A stretch of 64,000 nucleotides of DNA from contig NZ_LHUR01000042.1 in NCBI RefSeq assembly GCF_001263795.1, forward strand, positions 248,001 to 312,000, in the 5' to 3' direction. Shown here piece by piece: positions 1 to 9,287 of the stretch. Under the pieces are notes generated by a model. It was not told the origin of the DNA. It ran no database searches and saw only the letters and a list, made by a program, of their open reading frames with translations. This DNA is from Clostridium homopropionicum DSM 5847. GTDB lineage: Bacteria; Bacillota; Clostridia; Clostridiales; Clostridiaceae. Position numbers and translations under genes: made by a program. Within the stretch, counting starts at the first letter, position 1, and every line of letters begins with the position of its first letter.

Positions 1-48
1 AACTACATCTAAAGACAAATTTATCTTAGCATATGCTTTTACTAACAT
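1..48 (-). CDS. ispE: IspE N-terminus (4-diphosphocytidyl-2-C-methyl-D-erythritol kinase), partial
   Basis: Only the first 16 codons lie in the window. The minus strand reads MLVKAYAKINLSLDVV after a GGGGGA ribosome binding site. The AKINLSLDV stretch is the conserved N-terminal signature of IspE, the GHMP kinase that phosphorylates CDP-methylerythritol in the non-mevalonate isoprenoid pathway. The call is supported by position, since Firmicutes commonly carry ispE near veg and spore genes. The gene continues beyond the left edge, so nothing can be said about its catalytic motifs. Confidence 0.8.
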   Translation of the reverse strand, partial: MLVKAYAKINLSLDVV

Positions 49-158
49 TGTTTTTCCCCCATATTTTTTAGTTTAATTTAACTAAGATATTATATCATAA
101 TGACATATTTTAAATAAAGGGGAAGTTAGTTTATGTTTGATTAGTTGCTACGCAACTG

Positions 159-283
159 AAGAAAAATGCGACGCATTTTTCTTAGGTAACCAGTAACCAG
201 TGACCAGTTGCCAGTAGGATTAATAACACTGGTTACTGGGAATTGGTTACTGGTCACTAAGAATTTTACGTCGTAAAATTCTT
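159..283. repeat. Triple-palindrome repeat, full-length copy A (125 bp)
   Basis: The element starts with a perfect 25-nt palindrome (12-nt arms, AAGAAAAATGCG and its complement), continues with an inverted GGTTACTGG/CCAGTAACC block, and ends in a second perfect 25-nt palindrome (AAGAATTTTACG arms). A nearly identical copy of exactly the same length lies inverted at 44074-44198. The right end supplies the TAA stop codon of sipL. It may act as a 3'-end structure or a non-autonomous mobile element; no transposase is nearby. Confidence 0.85.
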
Positions 284-1841
284 AAATTACTGCTCTTCCA
301 GGAATTATCAATTTTTGACCAACAGAAATATTTTCACCTTCCAAATCATTTATTTTCAGTAAATCTTCCACAGTTGCAAAGTATTTTTTTGCAATTTTCC
401 ACAGAGTATCCCCATCTTGAACTATATAGATAGTAATACTTGCTTTTTTCTTTATTACTTCTTCATCAGAAGGAAGTATATCTTCTAAGAACTCCTTATG
501 AGCCTTATAAGTTACCTTTGCATAAACTTTTACCAAAGCCTTTATAGCAATAGTACTAGCTTCAACATAGGCGTCTAGACTTTCTAGATTTGCTTTCACA
601 ATAGCATCCATATCTATTTTGGCTCCTGGCATGTCAACATTGCAGCTAAAAGGCACCTGCTCATTAACTGCAGCTACATAATTATCTTCATCATTAGTCT
701 TAAATATTATAGATGCATTGATAAGCCCTTCAATTTGCACCTTATCCTCAAGTATTTTTTTATCTGTTACTACTACCTTACCAGATGAATTCAATACTTC
801 TGCTGGTTTTAAAGCTTCAGCTGGAAGTTCAAGATTTTCCTTAACAATAATATCTCCTACATTCTGTCCTAATGTAACATCCATGTCGTAGTTCTTTTTT
901 TCCATTCTCAATATTTTAGAAGGAGAATATGCATCTTCTATCATATTAAACTCTTCTTTATGCATTACCTTAGTTTCGCTTGTAATTATAGCTTCAACAT
1001 CTACAATGCGATTTTCTCCTAAATCATCTTCTTTGATATCGAAATCTACGTCCTTTACTTTAAAATCTGTATTACTTTCCATATAATAATTTACAGCACT
1101 AGCTTCTATCTCATTATTTATAAATATATCTTCCTCTAAACTTGAAAGTTCTCTGCTTCCAGATGCCTTATATAAAATTTGTATTTTAGCAAAGCCTTCA
1201 ACTTGAACTTTTCCTTCAAGAAGTTTAGTATCTCCTTTATGGATAGTAACATCACATTTTATTATTTTACCTATTTCAGCCTTTTCCATAGGTACTTGAA
1301 GTCGTGATTTTGCTATTATTTCCCCTTTTACTACTCCAATTACTTTATCAATTGATGAAGGATTTTTTAGAAGTTGAATATCCTCTAAGGCTTCAATGTT
1401 CTTAATCACTGGCACCTCCAGTTTTCTATATACCTTACCTTTTAACTGCATAATACCTTCAATTGATATTTTTCGCTCATTAATTATGTTGCACTCAATA
1501 TGTTCAATATTACACTCTATTTCACAGGTCATATCCGCTCTAGCTCCGCTCATTTCAATATAATTTGAAAAATCTCTAGTATATATTACATTATGAACTT
1601 CACTGTTATTTTCACCGTTTGCTAAATACATAAGATTATATCTTATTTGTCCTTCTACAAATATCTTATTTTGCATTACTTCCTGACCAGTTATTTTAGC
1701 TTTTGCATCTAAAGTAAGTATCTTTTGTACATCTGGCTGCACATCAGGTATTACATAATCCTCCTTAATCATATTGTCTAGGGTATGTTCACCTAAAAGT
1801 TTTTCATATTCTATATTTTCCTTTATCAACTCCATAGTCAT
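282..1841 (-). CDS. sipL: SipL-like spore morphogenetic protein (SPOCS/DUF3794 repeats plus LysM)
   Basis: This 519-residue protein has repeated SPOCS (DUF3794) domains over most of its length and a C-terminal LysM domain at about residues 470-516, containing the typical VQDGDTLWKIAKKY and ISVGQKLIIPG segments. In Clostridioides difficile SipL partners SpoIVA to anchor the spore coat to the forespore membrane, and the same role is inferred here. The start was chosen because GGGAGG lies 8 nt before the ATG of MTMEL. There is no signal peptide, which fits a mother-cell cytosolic protein. Veg and YabG genes lie just upstream. The stop codon falls inside the end of a repeat, so an insertion may have set the present C-terminus. 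Confidence 0.88.
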   Translation of the reverse strand: MTMELIKENIEYEKLLGEHTLDNMIKEDYVIPDVQPDVQKILTLDAKAKITGQEVMQNKIFVEGQIRYNLMYLANGENNSEVHNVIYTRDFSNYIEMSGARADMTCEIECNIEHIECNIINERKISIEGIMQLKGKVYRKLEVPVIKNIEALEDIQLLKNPSSIDKVIGVVKGEIIAKSRLQVPMEKAEIGKIIKCDVTIHKGDTKLLEGKVQVEGFAKIQILYKASGSRELSSLEEDIFINNEIEASAVNYYMESNTDFKVKDVDFDIKEDDLGENRIVDVEAIITSETKVMHKEEFNMIEDAYSPSKILRMEKKNYDMDVTLGQNVGDIIVKENLELPAEALKPAEVLNSSGKVVVTDKKILEDKVQIEGLINASIIFKTNDEDNYVAAVNEQVPFSCNVDMPGAKIDMDAIVKANLESLDAYVEASTIAIKALVKVYAKVTYKAHKEFLEDILPSDEEVIKKKASITIYIVQDGDTLWKIAKKYFATVEDLLKINDLEGENISVGQKLIIPGRAVI

Positions 1842-1945
1842 CCATCCTACCTCCCATAAAATACCTACTGATTAATGTATATAATTCATCGTTTTAAATT
1901 ATGATACAAAAATAAATTTTTTTATTTTTATGGAATAAAAAAAAA

Positions 1946-1968
1946 GAGATACTGAAATACAGCATCAC
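1946..1968 (-). terminator. Rho-independent terminator after veg
   Basis: On the minus strand GATGCTG and CAGTATC pair (one G-U wobble) around a five-base loop and are followed by a run of T residues. It starts only a few bases after the veg stop. Confidence 0.7.
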
Positions 1969-1970
1969 TT

Positions 1971-2207
1971 TTATCCTGCGAAGTCTATTTGAACTGTTTT
2001 TGTCAAAACATCTGAGTAACTATATGTGACTGTCCTTTGGGTGTCTTCTTCCAATCTAACAACGAATATGCTAGGATATGTTTTTTCTAAGACTCCACTA
2101 CTCACTATTATCTTTCTTCTGCCGTTGTTAGCTCGTAGCGTCACTTTTTCTCCTATATGGTCATCAATTTGACTTTTTATGGACGCTAATACATTCATTT
2201 TTTCCAT
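1971..2207 (-). CDS. veg: Veg protein
   Basis: The protein is 78 residues when started at MEKMNVLASIK, which has GAGGG 8-9 nt upstream. A longer reading frame adds 13 residues but includes the promoter-proximal leader and is rejected. It matches the short Veg family, with the hallmark GRRKIIVSSGVLEKTYPSIFVV region. In Bacillus subtilis Veg is a very highly expressed protein reported to stimulate biofilm matrix genes; its role in clostridia is not established. It is monocistronic, with a consensus promoter upstream and a terminator immediately downstream. Confidence 0.92.
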   Translation of the reverse strand: MEKMNVLASIKSQIDDHIGEKVTLRANNGRRKIIVSSGVLEKTYPSIFVVRLEEDTQRTVTYSYSDVLTKTVQIDFAG

Positions 2208-2234
2208 AACTAGCACCCTCTTTCTACAAAGTAT

Positions 2235-2263
2235 ATTATACAACAAATACGCTTAATTGTCAA
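2235..2263 (-). promoter_or_regulatory. Consensus sigma-A promoter of veg
   Basis: On the minus strand TTGACA (2258-2263) and TATAAT (2235-2240) are both perfect and are spaced by exactly 17 bp. A very strong veg promoter is known from Bacillus, so this fits. Confidence 0.9.
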
Positions 2264-2328
2264 ATAACTTAATATTTTATCACTAACTTATTATACTTGT
2301 CAATGTGAATTTTCTGTAAACAAATCAA

Positions 2329-2356
2329 GCTTCAAGCAAAAACCTTGTCTTGAAGC
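2329..2356 (-). terminator. Possible hairpin terminator downstream of yabG
   Basis: GCTTCAAG and CTTGAAGC form an 8-bp stem about 130 bp after the yabG stop. The T tract is poor, so it could be only a transcript-stabilising hairpin. Confidence 0.4.
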
Positions 2357-2482
2357 CAAAATACTATTTATTAGACAATTATAGTGATATTATTCTCAAT
2401 AATGCTATTATATATACAATATTTTATTATTATTTATTAAAAAATTTGTTACAAAATTATTAAAATATAAATTAAAATTTTT

Positions 2483-3373
2483 CTAAGAATATTTTGATTT
2501 AGGAAAGCCTTCCCTATACTTGCCTCTAGTTTGAAGTCCTCCAATACCCTCAACCCCTGTTATAGTATTCTCTATCAGATCCTGAACTGATACTATCTTT
2601 TCTACATTTGTATATGCTACCCTTTCTGATATGAATACGGGATCTAAGCAGTGTATTAATATTCTATTAGGGGAGCTTGCAAAGTTAGCACCTGCATCCA
2701 ATATAGCTTCATAACAAGATTGACACGCACCTGCAAATATCACTAAGTCATCATAATTAGGTTCGTAGTTTCTAAGCTCTGTTACTGATTGAACAAAAAA
2801 CTTTGAGTTTTTATAATTATCAATATTCATGTAGTCTTCTGCACCTTTTATAATAGCGTCATGACCAGTGAGAACTACTATGTCAGGTTTTACTGATTTT
2901 ACTAGGGTTAGTATTCGTTTTGGCTGATCTGCTTCAGGTATCACATGTCCAACCGCTTCTACAGATAATTGCTTATAGGTTTTTAAACATACATCCAAAT
3001 ATTCCGCATCTCCATCTATGTGCAAAACTCTTCCAGGTCTCCCAAAGAGCATTGATGGTGCCTTATCCTTAGTCGGCTTTGCACTTTTACTCCTACTTAT
3101 TTCCACCTCAGATCTATACCCTTTTTCATCCATTCTACTCATAAGTATCTTCTTTATGGAACCATTTACCTTTCGATTAAAAGTAGCCTCTTTTTTACTC
3201 ATTATTTCTTCAGAAACTAATTCTAAATCTTCTGAAGGGGAATCTGCAATTATTCTTAAATTTATTCCCTTAAGTATATATAGAGTTGAATCCTTTATTT
3301 TTTTAATTTCAATTATTTTAAAAGTTATATCTTTTCCATAAGATTTTCTTACAACTAAATCACCTATGTCCAA
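2483..3373 (-). CDS. yabG: YabG, sporulation-specific coat protease
   Basis: The 296-residue protein matches the YabG family (peptidase U57) end to end, with the N-terminal MDIGDLVVRKSYGKDITFKI segment and a central stretch with VLHIDGDAEYL, VGHVIPEADQP and a PDIVVLTGHDA motif. YabG acts in the mother cell during sporulation and cleaves coat proteins; in C. difficile it also processes germination proteins. The start codon is TTG, placed 8 nt after GGGG; no ATG fits as well. It sits between veg and spore-related genes as in other spore formers. Confidence 0.9.
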   Translation of the reverse strand: MDIGDLVVRKSYGKDITFKIIEIKKIKDSTLYILKGINLRIIADSPSEDLELVSEEIMSKKEATFNRKVNGSIKKILMSRMDEKGYRSEVEISRSKSAKPTKDKAPSMLFGRPGRVLHIDGDAEYLDVCLKTYKQLSVEAVGHVIPEADQPKRILTLVKSVKPDIVVLTGHDAIIKGAEDYMNIDNYKNSKFFVQSVTELRNYEPNYDDLVIFAGACQSCYEAILDAGANFASSPNRILIHCLDPVFISERVAYTNVEKIVSVQDLIENTITGVEGIGGLQTRGKYREGFPKSKYS

Positions 3374-3451
3374 TGTATCATCCCCAACATAATAAAAGTT
3401 CTACTTTCATAGTATGTTAGATATGAAATATTGTTCATAGGTGAAAGCTTA

Positions 3452-4357
3452 CTATTGTTCATCTTGATTTTTTTCTAAGGTAATTTCTATTTTATCCTCT
3501 ATTATATTCTCAGCTTTAGGCTCAGAAATTTCTTTTAAGTTATTATAAAATTCTGCTATAGAAGAATTTATATAAGGAATAATCCAAAGATATCCTATGA
3601 ATAATGTTATTATTGATAAAATGTGCCATCCTATAAAACTAATCTGCAAAAGTAAAAGTCTTACTTTATTTCCTTCCATTATTTCCTTACTTGCACTTAT
3701 ACATTCCATAACTGCAAAATCCGGATTATCTACAAAAATATAATAGGTCATTGCATAACGAGCTATTAATAAATAGCTTATAGTGGAGCATAAAATAGCT
3801 GCTATTATTATAATAGCTAATAATCCTGCAATTAGGCTAAATGATATGTTAGGATCATAAAAAATATCTAGAGTTGATGCTTGAGATATAATAATTATGA
3901 TAATCAAAATAATTGCTGGAATCCATATAACTAAACTCCACAAAAAAGAAAAAATCCCCACAATCAATTGTATAAGAAAGTTTTTACCAAAATACTTAAA
4001 GCCGCTAAAGAGAGTTTCCACCTTTAGCTTTTCTTTTCTTATTAAGTTAAGAAAAAATTTAGATATTCCATAGGAAATACTGCCGCCAATCAATAAATTT
4101 ATAATCATTCCTAGCCTAACCAAAATAGTAACAGCTAATGTTCCCTCTGAAATTTGTTCAATACTAGTATTTAATGAATCTAATCCTCTTGAAATAATAT
4201 CTATTAGATTTGAAATCTCTCCACTAAAGGAAAAAGCATTAGTTATCAAGGTTGCAAGAAAGGTTAGTAATATTGCAATTCCCCAATTTCCTTTTAGCTT
4301 TTCTTTAGCTCCTCTTTTCAGTTCTCCAATACTCTTGATTCTAATATCTTCATTCAT
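3452..4357 (-). CDS. DUF975 family integral membrane protein
   Basis: This 301-residue protein begins with the DUF975 signature (IKSIGELKRGAKEKLKGNW) and has about six hydrophobic segments separated by short polar loops. The C-terminal tail (about residues 275-301) is acidic and charged. The function of the family is unknown, although members are often found in spore formers. It lies alone on the minus strand after the cotS terminator. The ribosome binding site is weak (AGGA close to the ATG), so translation may be low. Confidence 0.8.
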   Translation of the reverse strand: MNEDIRIKSIGELKRGAKEKLKGNWGIAILLTFLATLITNAFSFSGEISNLIDIISRGLDSLNTSIEQISEGTLAVTILVRLGMIINLLIGGSISYGISKFFLNLIRKEKLKVETLFSGFKYFGKNFLIQLIVGIFSFLWSLVIWIPAIILIIIIIISQASTLDIFYDPNISFSLIAGLLAIIIIAAILCSTISYLLIARYAMTYYIFVDNPDFAVMECISASKEIMEGNKVRLLLLQISFIGWHILSIITLFIGYLWIIPYINSSIAEFYNNLKEISEPKAENIIEDKIEITLEKNQDEQ

Positions 4358-4496
4358 CCTAAAAATAATTTAATAAACTTATATAAACTGTTTATTAAAC
4401 TTCCTCCTATCCAAAAATAATAACAGTAATATATTTATAATATTACATTATATTGCAATCTTCATCAACATATTTCAACTATCATCAATCTCAACA

Positions 4497-4535
4497 ATAA
4501 AGCCATATAAGGTAATAGTATCTTACATGGCTTTA
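4497..4535 (-). terminator. Terminator after the first cotS gene
   Basis: AAAGCCAT and ATGGCTTT form a stem 20-55 bp beyond the stop codon of the CotS gene, with A/T-rich flanks on both sides. Confidence 0.65.
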
Positions 4536-4554
4536 TATAGAAAAATTATTTTAT

Positions 4555-5565
4555 TCATAAATCCTCATTTTGATTATAGACTTTCTTGAACTCATCAATA
4601 AATTTAATATACTGCTCCTGTTCTCCAATTAAACCTAGAATTTTTTTATTAAAGGTGTTAGTTCCCCAGTTTACCTCATTATAATAATATCTGTTACCTA
4701 GCCTCCAGAAACGTTGAGGGAAAATTAGGAATGCAAATAATACTCTGTACTCCTCCTCAGTTAATTTACTGACTTCATTGTAAGCATCAATAATTAACTT
4801 AGCAAATTCTATGTTCCACTCACGTCTTTTTAATACCTTGGTTATAAAGTTTGCAATATCGTATGTCCTTACTTCCCTTTTACAGTAGTCAAAATCAATT
4901 ATATTAATATTGTCGTCCTTATCTATTATTATATTATGATATGTGTAGTCGTGATGGCAGAAGCTCTTTTCTTCTTCTGTAGTCTTACATATGCCTATAT
5001 AATCAGAATCATCAAGAACTTTTATTGCCCTCTTTCCTAATTCCTTATAAAAATCAATACTCTTTATATAATTTAAATCAAAATCTCCCTTTCTGTTTTT
5101 TTTTCTTGCCATATCTCTCATTTTTTCTAAAGCCTTTACCCTTTTTTGCATAAGGTGAGGCCATCTACCTAAGTCACTTTTTAATTTGCTATTTTCAGGA
5201 GGATCATATCCCTTTGAAGCTAAGTGCATATATGCCAATGCTTTTGCAGCTTTCTCTATATCCTCATTATTATGAAAATCGCATTCCCTGCCATCAATCC
5301 AATCTGAAAGAGTATAAATATCTTCATTTACAAGTGCATAAGGCTCTTCCTGAATATTTAAAGTGTATTTATCTACATGAGTAAATCCATTAGTAATTAA
5401 ATGTTCTTTTGCACCATATACAAAACAAAGTTTCTGTATGCCGTAGCTTATCCTTTTTAAGCATTTCATACCTTTGTTTGTTTTCAAGAAGTATACTCCT
5501 TTATTGGGTTTTATACTTTCTATTCTAATATCGAATTGCCTTTCAATTTCAAACTCCCTCATCAT
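4555..5565 (-). CDS. CotS-family spore coat protein (kinase-like fold)
   Basis: The 336-residue protein belongs to the CotS/CotI family, which has an aminoglycoside/choline-kinase-like fold. The catalytic-loop motif HHDYTYHN is at residues 204-211 and the metal-binding IDFDY motif at 223-227. Bacillus CotS is a spore coat protein, and CotS/CotI members may phosphorylate coat components. The gene is divergent from a CotSA-like glycosyltransferase, and the same pair recurs at 14.1-16.4 kb, so a joint role in modifying the spore surface is inferred. A second in-frame ATG one codon later is equally possible as the start. Confidence 0.85.
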   Translation of the reverse strand: MMREFEIERQFDIRIESIKPNKGVYFLKTNKGMKCLKRISYGIQKLCFVYGAKEHLITNGFTHVDKYTLNIQEEPYALVNEDIYTLSDWIDGRECDFHNNEDIEKAAKALAYMHLASKGYDPPENSKLKSDLGRWPHLMQKRVKALEKMRDMARKKNRKGDFDLNYIKSIDFYKELGKRAIKVLDDSDYIGICKTTEEEKSFCHHDYTYHNIIIDKDDNINIIDFDYCKREVRTYDIANFITKVLKRREWNIEFAKLIIDAYNEVSKLTEEEYRVLFAFLIFPQRFWRLGNRYYYNEVNWGTNTFNKKILGLIGEQEQYIKFIDEFKKVYNQNEDL

Positions 5566-5709
5566 TTTTTACCGCCTCCCCTATAAATTTATATGTATAA
5601 AATATATATTTTAGAAGGTTTTTTTATTCATAAGGATTTATTAACATTTTTATATAATCTGCAATATACTGAATTATACTTTACTATTACTTTTTTGAAG
5701 GGATGCTCT

Positions 5710-6837
5710 ATGAAAATAGGAATTGATTCACGTGCAGCAAAATGGTACAGAGGAACTGGAATAGGTACTTATTCTTATCAGCTTATTAATTCTTTAAATA
5801 AAATAGACATAATAAATAAATATCTTCTTTTTATGCCCCAAACAAATAGCATTGATATAAAATTTAATTCTAATTATGAAATCAAAAATATAAATCAAGA
5901 TCTACAAGTAAACTTTTGGGATGAGGTTAATATTCCTACTATTTTAAAAAGCGAGGATATTGATTTGTATCATGTTCCTCAGAATGGAGTAGGACTTCCC
6001 AAGGAAAAAACTTGTCCTTTCATAATAACTCTACATGACATTATTCCCTATAGGATGCCCGAAACTGTAGGTGAAGTATATTTAGATATATTTCTTAAGG
6101 AAATGCCCACTATTATTTCTAAGTGTGATGGAATAATTACTGTTTCCAACTTTTCTAAACAAGATATAATTTCTGCTTTTAATTTTCCTGCTGAAAAAAT
6201 ATTTGTTACTCATTTGGCTAACGAAGAAATTTATTTGCCTTTAGACAAGGATAAATGCAGTAGATTTATAAAAGAAAACTACTATATCTCTGGGGATTTC
6301 ATTTTATATGTAGGAGGATTTAGTCCAAGGAAAAATATAGTTGGATTGATTCAAGCCTTTAGCAAAATAGAAAATAAATTAAAAAATAGAGACATTAAGC
6401 TTGTTATTGTAGGAAATAAAGGTAAATCTTATAGTTTATATAAAAAAACTGCTGAAGATTATAATGTTAGCGAAAAAGTTATATTTCCAGGTTTTATTCC
6501 TTTAGAGCATATGCCTCTATTCTATAATGCCTGCAAACTATTTGTTTATCCTTCACTTTACGAAGGCTTTGGTCTTCCCCCTATCGAAGCTATGGCCTGT
6601 GGTATACCAATTATAGCCTCTAATTTAACTTCAATTCCTGAAGTAGTAGGTGATGCTGGTATACTCATTAATCCATACGATATAGATGAATTAAGCAGAG
6701 AAATGCTTCATATTTTTGAAGATGAAGCATTTAGAAATTCCCTTGCAAAAAAATCTCTTTTGAGAAGCTCTGAATTTAGCTGGAATAAAACTGTAGAAAA
6801 TACATTAGAGGCTTATAAAAATACTATTAGAAAATAG
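5710..6837 (+). CDS. GT4 family glycosyltransferase, CotSA-like
   Basis: Started at [12 protein letters not shown] (GAAGG upstream), the protein is 375 residues; the open frame upstream adds 39 residues lacking a ribosome binding site and is rejected. It is a GT-B fold glycosyltransferase: an N-terminal GIGTYSYQL segment, [10 protein letters not shown] before the nucleotide-binding half, and the retaining-GT4 signature [15 protein letters not shown] near the C-terminus. It is divergent from cotS, like Bacillus cotSA beside cotS. The substrate is unknown; a sugar on the spore coat or a coat glycan is inferred. It is a clear paralogue of the gene at 15293-16411. Confidence 0.85.
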   Translation: MKIGIDSRAAKWYRGTGIGTYSYQLINSLNKIDIINKYLLFMPQTNSIDIKFNSNYEIKNINQDLQVNFWDEVNIPTILKSEDIDLYHVPQNGVGLPKEKTCPFIITLHDIIPYRMPETVGEVYLDIFLKEMPTIISKCDGIITVSNFSKQDIISAFNFPAEKIFVTHLANEEIYLPLDKDKCSRFIKENYYISGDFILYVGGFSPRKNIVGLIQAFSKIENKLKNRDIKLVIVGNKGKSYSLYKKTAEDYNVSEKVIFPGFIPLEHMPLFYNACKLFVYPSLYEGFGLPPIEAMACGIPIIASNLTSIPEVVGDAGILINPYDIDELSREMLHIFEDEAFRNSLAKKSLLRSSEFSWNKTVENTLEAYKNTIRK

Positions 6838-6843
6838 GAAAAA

Positions 6844-6901
6844 AATCGCTAGTCCCTAGTCGCTAGTCTCTATAGTGACTAGGGATTAGTGATTAGCGAT
6901 T
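6844..6901. repeat. CTAGT-type inverted repeat (second repeat family)
   Basis: Ends AATCGCTA and TAGCGATT are inverted, and the interior consists of repeated CTAGT/GATTAG units. It occupies nearly the whole gap between two convergent genes and so could form a bidirectional 3'-end structure. A related element is at 42517-42572. Confidence 0.7.
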
Positions 6902-6915
6902 AACTACTAATATTA

Positions 6916-8085
6916 TTATTTTATTAATCTTTCTTCCAATGTGATATTTCTTATATCATCAACTATCTTCTCTATAGTTTCAATAAGGTAATCAATATCA
7001 CACTCATTAGTTTTAGCTCCCAAAGAAAATCTTATTGAACTTTTATTCATTTCATCTGAAATACCCATACTTTGTAGTACATGAGAAGGTTCTATAGATC
7101 CTGCTGTACAGGCACTTCCTGCCGAAGCATAAATACCTTTTCTATCAAGAGCAATAAGCAGTGCTTCTCCATTAACACCTTTAAAGCTGACATTTACATT
7201 ACCTGGTAGTCTTTTATTTCCTAAAGGTCCATTTAATTTTGAACCCTTTATTTTTAATAACCCTTTTATTAACCTATCTCTTAGGTTTATAAGCCTTTCA
7301 CTTTCATCTTTAAGGTTATCTACGGCTAGTTCTATTGCTTTTCCTAAGCCTACAATTCCAGCCACATTTTCAGTTCCGCTTCTTTTTGCTCTTTCTTGAG
7401 AACCGCCATGAATTAAATTATGAATATTTATTCCTTTTCTTATGTAAAGGACCCCAATTCCTTTTGGCCCATAAAACTTATGAGCAGATAGAGATAATAA
7501 ATCTATATTCATGTCCTTTACGTCTACTTCCACTTGACCAACTGCTTGGATTGCATCCGTATGAAATATAATGCCTTTTTTTCTGCACAATTCTCCAATT
7601 TGCTTTATAGGTTGAATACTTCCCACTTCATTATTGGCAAACATAACTGATACTATTATAGTTTTACTATTCATGGCTTTTTCCAAAGCATCTAGCTTAA
7701 TAATTCCTTCTTCATCTACTGGAATATAAGTTACCTTAAAGCCTTGTTCCTCAAGATATTTACAAGTGTTTGAAATAGCATGATGTTCAATTTTTGATGT
7801 AATAATATGATTACCTTTATCTCTAAGTTTAAAAGCTGCTCCCTTAATTGCCCAGTTGTCTGCCTCTGATCCTCCAGATGTGAAAAAGATCTCTTCTCTA
7901 CTTGCGTTTATAGCTTTTGCTACCTTTACTTTAGAGTCGAAAATAGCTTTCTTCCCCTCTCTTGACATAGAATGAGCTGAAGAAGGATTTCCAAAATGTT
8001 CAGTAAGGTATGGTAACATCTCATCTAATACTTCTTTTTTTAAATAGGTTGTAGCCGCATAATCTATATATACTTCTTTATTCAT
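6916..8085 (-). CDS. Cysteine desulfurase (NifS/IscS type)
   Basis: This 389-residue PLP enzyme removes sulfur from cysteine as a persulfide. The PLP lysine is K203 in SLSAHKFYGPKG, and the persulfide cysteine is C326 in SAGSACTAGS. It is the last gene of the sulfur block, 56 bp after thiI, with weak Shine-Dalgarno pairing. A second cysteine desulfurase lies just upstream of thiI, so the two probably serve different acceptors. This copy may feed Fe-S assembly, but no scaffold gene (iscU/nifU) is in the window. Confidence 0.9.
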   Translation of the reverse strand: MNKEVYIDYAATTYLKKEVLDEMLPYLTEHFGNPSSAHSMSREGKKAIFDSKVKVAKAINASREEIFFTSGGSEADNWAIKGAAFKLRDKGNHIITSKIEHHAISNTCKYLEEQGFKVTYIPVDEEGIIKLDALEKAMNSKTIIVSVMFANNEVGSIQPIKQIGELCRKKGIIFHTDAIQAVGQVEVDVKDMNIDLLSLSAHKFYGPKGIGVLYIRKGINIHNLIHGGSQERAKRSGTENVAGIVGLGKAIELAVDNLKDESERLINLRDRLIKGLLKIKGSKLNGPLGNKRLPGNVNVSFKGVNGEALLIALDRKGIYASAGSACTAGSIEPSHVLQSMGISDEMNKSSIRFSLGAKTNECDIDYLIETIEKIVDDIRNITLEERLIK

Positions 8086-8141
8086 ATTTTCTATAAAGGT
8101 ACCTTTAGTAACCTTTTTTCTCCCCTTTCGAAATATAAACT

Positions 8142-9287
8142 TTAAAACTTAATAAGTTCAGTATTATTTATAGCTTCTTGAACTAGTCTGTTTATGTCTA
8201 AAGCCTCTTCAGATTTACTTATAGCTTCAAGTCTAGGCTTAGTCTTAGGATGTTTTGGAACAAAAATAGTGCAGCAATCTTCATAAGGCAGAATAGATAT
8301 ATCATAAGTTCCTATTTTTCTTGCTATATCCATAATATCTTCTTTATCATTTCCAATCAAGGGTCTGAATACTGGTCTGTCAGCTACAGCATTACTTACT
8401 ACTAGACCTTCCATAGTCTGGCTTGCTACTTGCCCCATACTTTCTCCTGTTGTAACTGATTGTATTTCATATTTTTTTGCCATTTCACACGCTATTCTCA
8501 TCATGATTCTTCTCATAATTATTGTCAGTTCATCTTCTCTACATTTATTTATAATTTCAATTTGAATTTCAGTAAAAGGCACTACAAATAATTCCATGCT
8601 TCCTGTGTAATTCGTTAATTCCTCACATAACTGTTTTACTTTTTCTTTAGCTCTTTCACTAGTATATGGATGACTGTGAAAATATACTGAGCTTACTTCT
8701 ACTCCTCTTCTTGCCATCATATACCCGGCTACTGGAGAATCAATGCCTCCTGATAACATCAGCATTGTTTTGCCGTTAGTTTTATATGGCATTCCTCCTA
8801 CAGCATTAATAGATCTAGAATATATATATGATTTCTCTCTTATTTCAATATTAATAAGGCATTCTGGATTATGAACGTCTACCTGCAAATCTTCAGAATT
8901 CTCTAAAATGTAAGCTCCTACCTCCCTGCTTAAATCCATAGAAGTTATAGGGAAGGTTTTATTTGCTCTCTTTGTATTTATCTTAAAGGTTTTAGCTTTG
9001 CTTTCTTTTGCTTCTTTTAAAGCCTTTTCTTTTATTGCATCAAGTTCCGCTTCCACTTCAGTAACTAATGCTATACTTGATATTCCAAAGACCTTTTTTA
9101 CCTTATCTATAACCTCTTCAATACTATCAGAAGCTATAAACAATCTATTTTGGTCCATAATAAATTGGTATTGAATTTCCTGTAGTGCTTCCTTTATATT
9201 CTCTAACAGCTTTCTTTCAAATTTTCTTTTGTTTAGTCCTTTTAAAAATATTTCTGATGCATACTTTACAAGAATTAACTTTCTCAT
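8142..9287 (-). CDS. thiI: ThiI, tRNA 4-thiouridine synthase
   Basis: The 381-residue protein has an N-terminal ferredoxin-like/THUMP region (about residues 1-165) and a PP-loop ATPase domain with the SGGIDS motif at 179-184. It makes 4-thiouridine at tRNA position 8, and in many bacteria also helps thiazole synthesis. It lacks the C-terminal rhodanese domain of the E. coli enzyme, as is usual in Firmicutes, so it needs persulfide from a partner. Its ATG overlaps the stop codon of the upstream cysteine desulfurase by 4 nt (ATGA), implying translational coupling to that partner. Confidence 0.93.
   Translation of the reverse strand: MRKLILVKYASEIFLKGLNKRKFERKLLENIKEALQEIQYQFIMDQNRLFIASDSIEEVIDKVKKVFGISSIALVTEVEAELDAIKEKALKEAKESKAKTFKINTKRANKTFPITSMDLSREVGAYILENSEDLQVDVHNPECLINIEIREKSYIYSRSINAVGGMPYKTNGKTMLMLSGGIDSPVAGYMMARRGVEVSSVYFHSHPYTSERAKEKVKQLCEELTNYTGSMELFVVPFTEIQIEIINKCREDELTIIMRRIMMRIACEMAKKYEIQSVTTGESMGQVASQTMEGLVVSNAVADRPVFRPLIGNDKEDIMDIARKIGTYDISILPYEDCCTIFVPKHPKTKPRLEAISKSEEALDINRLVQEAINNTELIKF

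Noticed and set aside
221-226. GSFSGA loop of the activator (residues 221-226 of the gene at 25113-26495) considered as a loss-of-function change
   Set aside because: The Thr-to-Ser change in GAFTGA is conservative and the other AAA+ motifs are intact, so the protein is treated as functional.
5593-5709. Upstream extension of the first glycosyltransferase
   Set aside because: No ribosome binding site, AT-rich sequence typical of a promoter region, and the paralogue at 15293 starts at the equivalent of the chosen methionine.
6844-6901. CTAGT repeats considered as a CRISPR array
   Set aside because: Repeat units are 5-12 nt with no unique spacers and no cas genes anywhere in the window; the structure is an inverted repeat.
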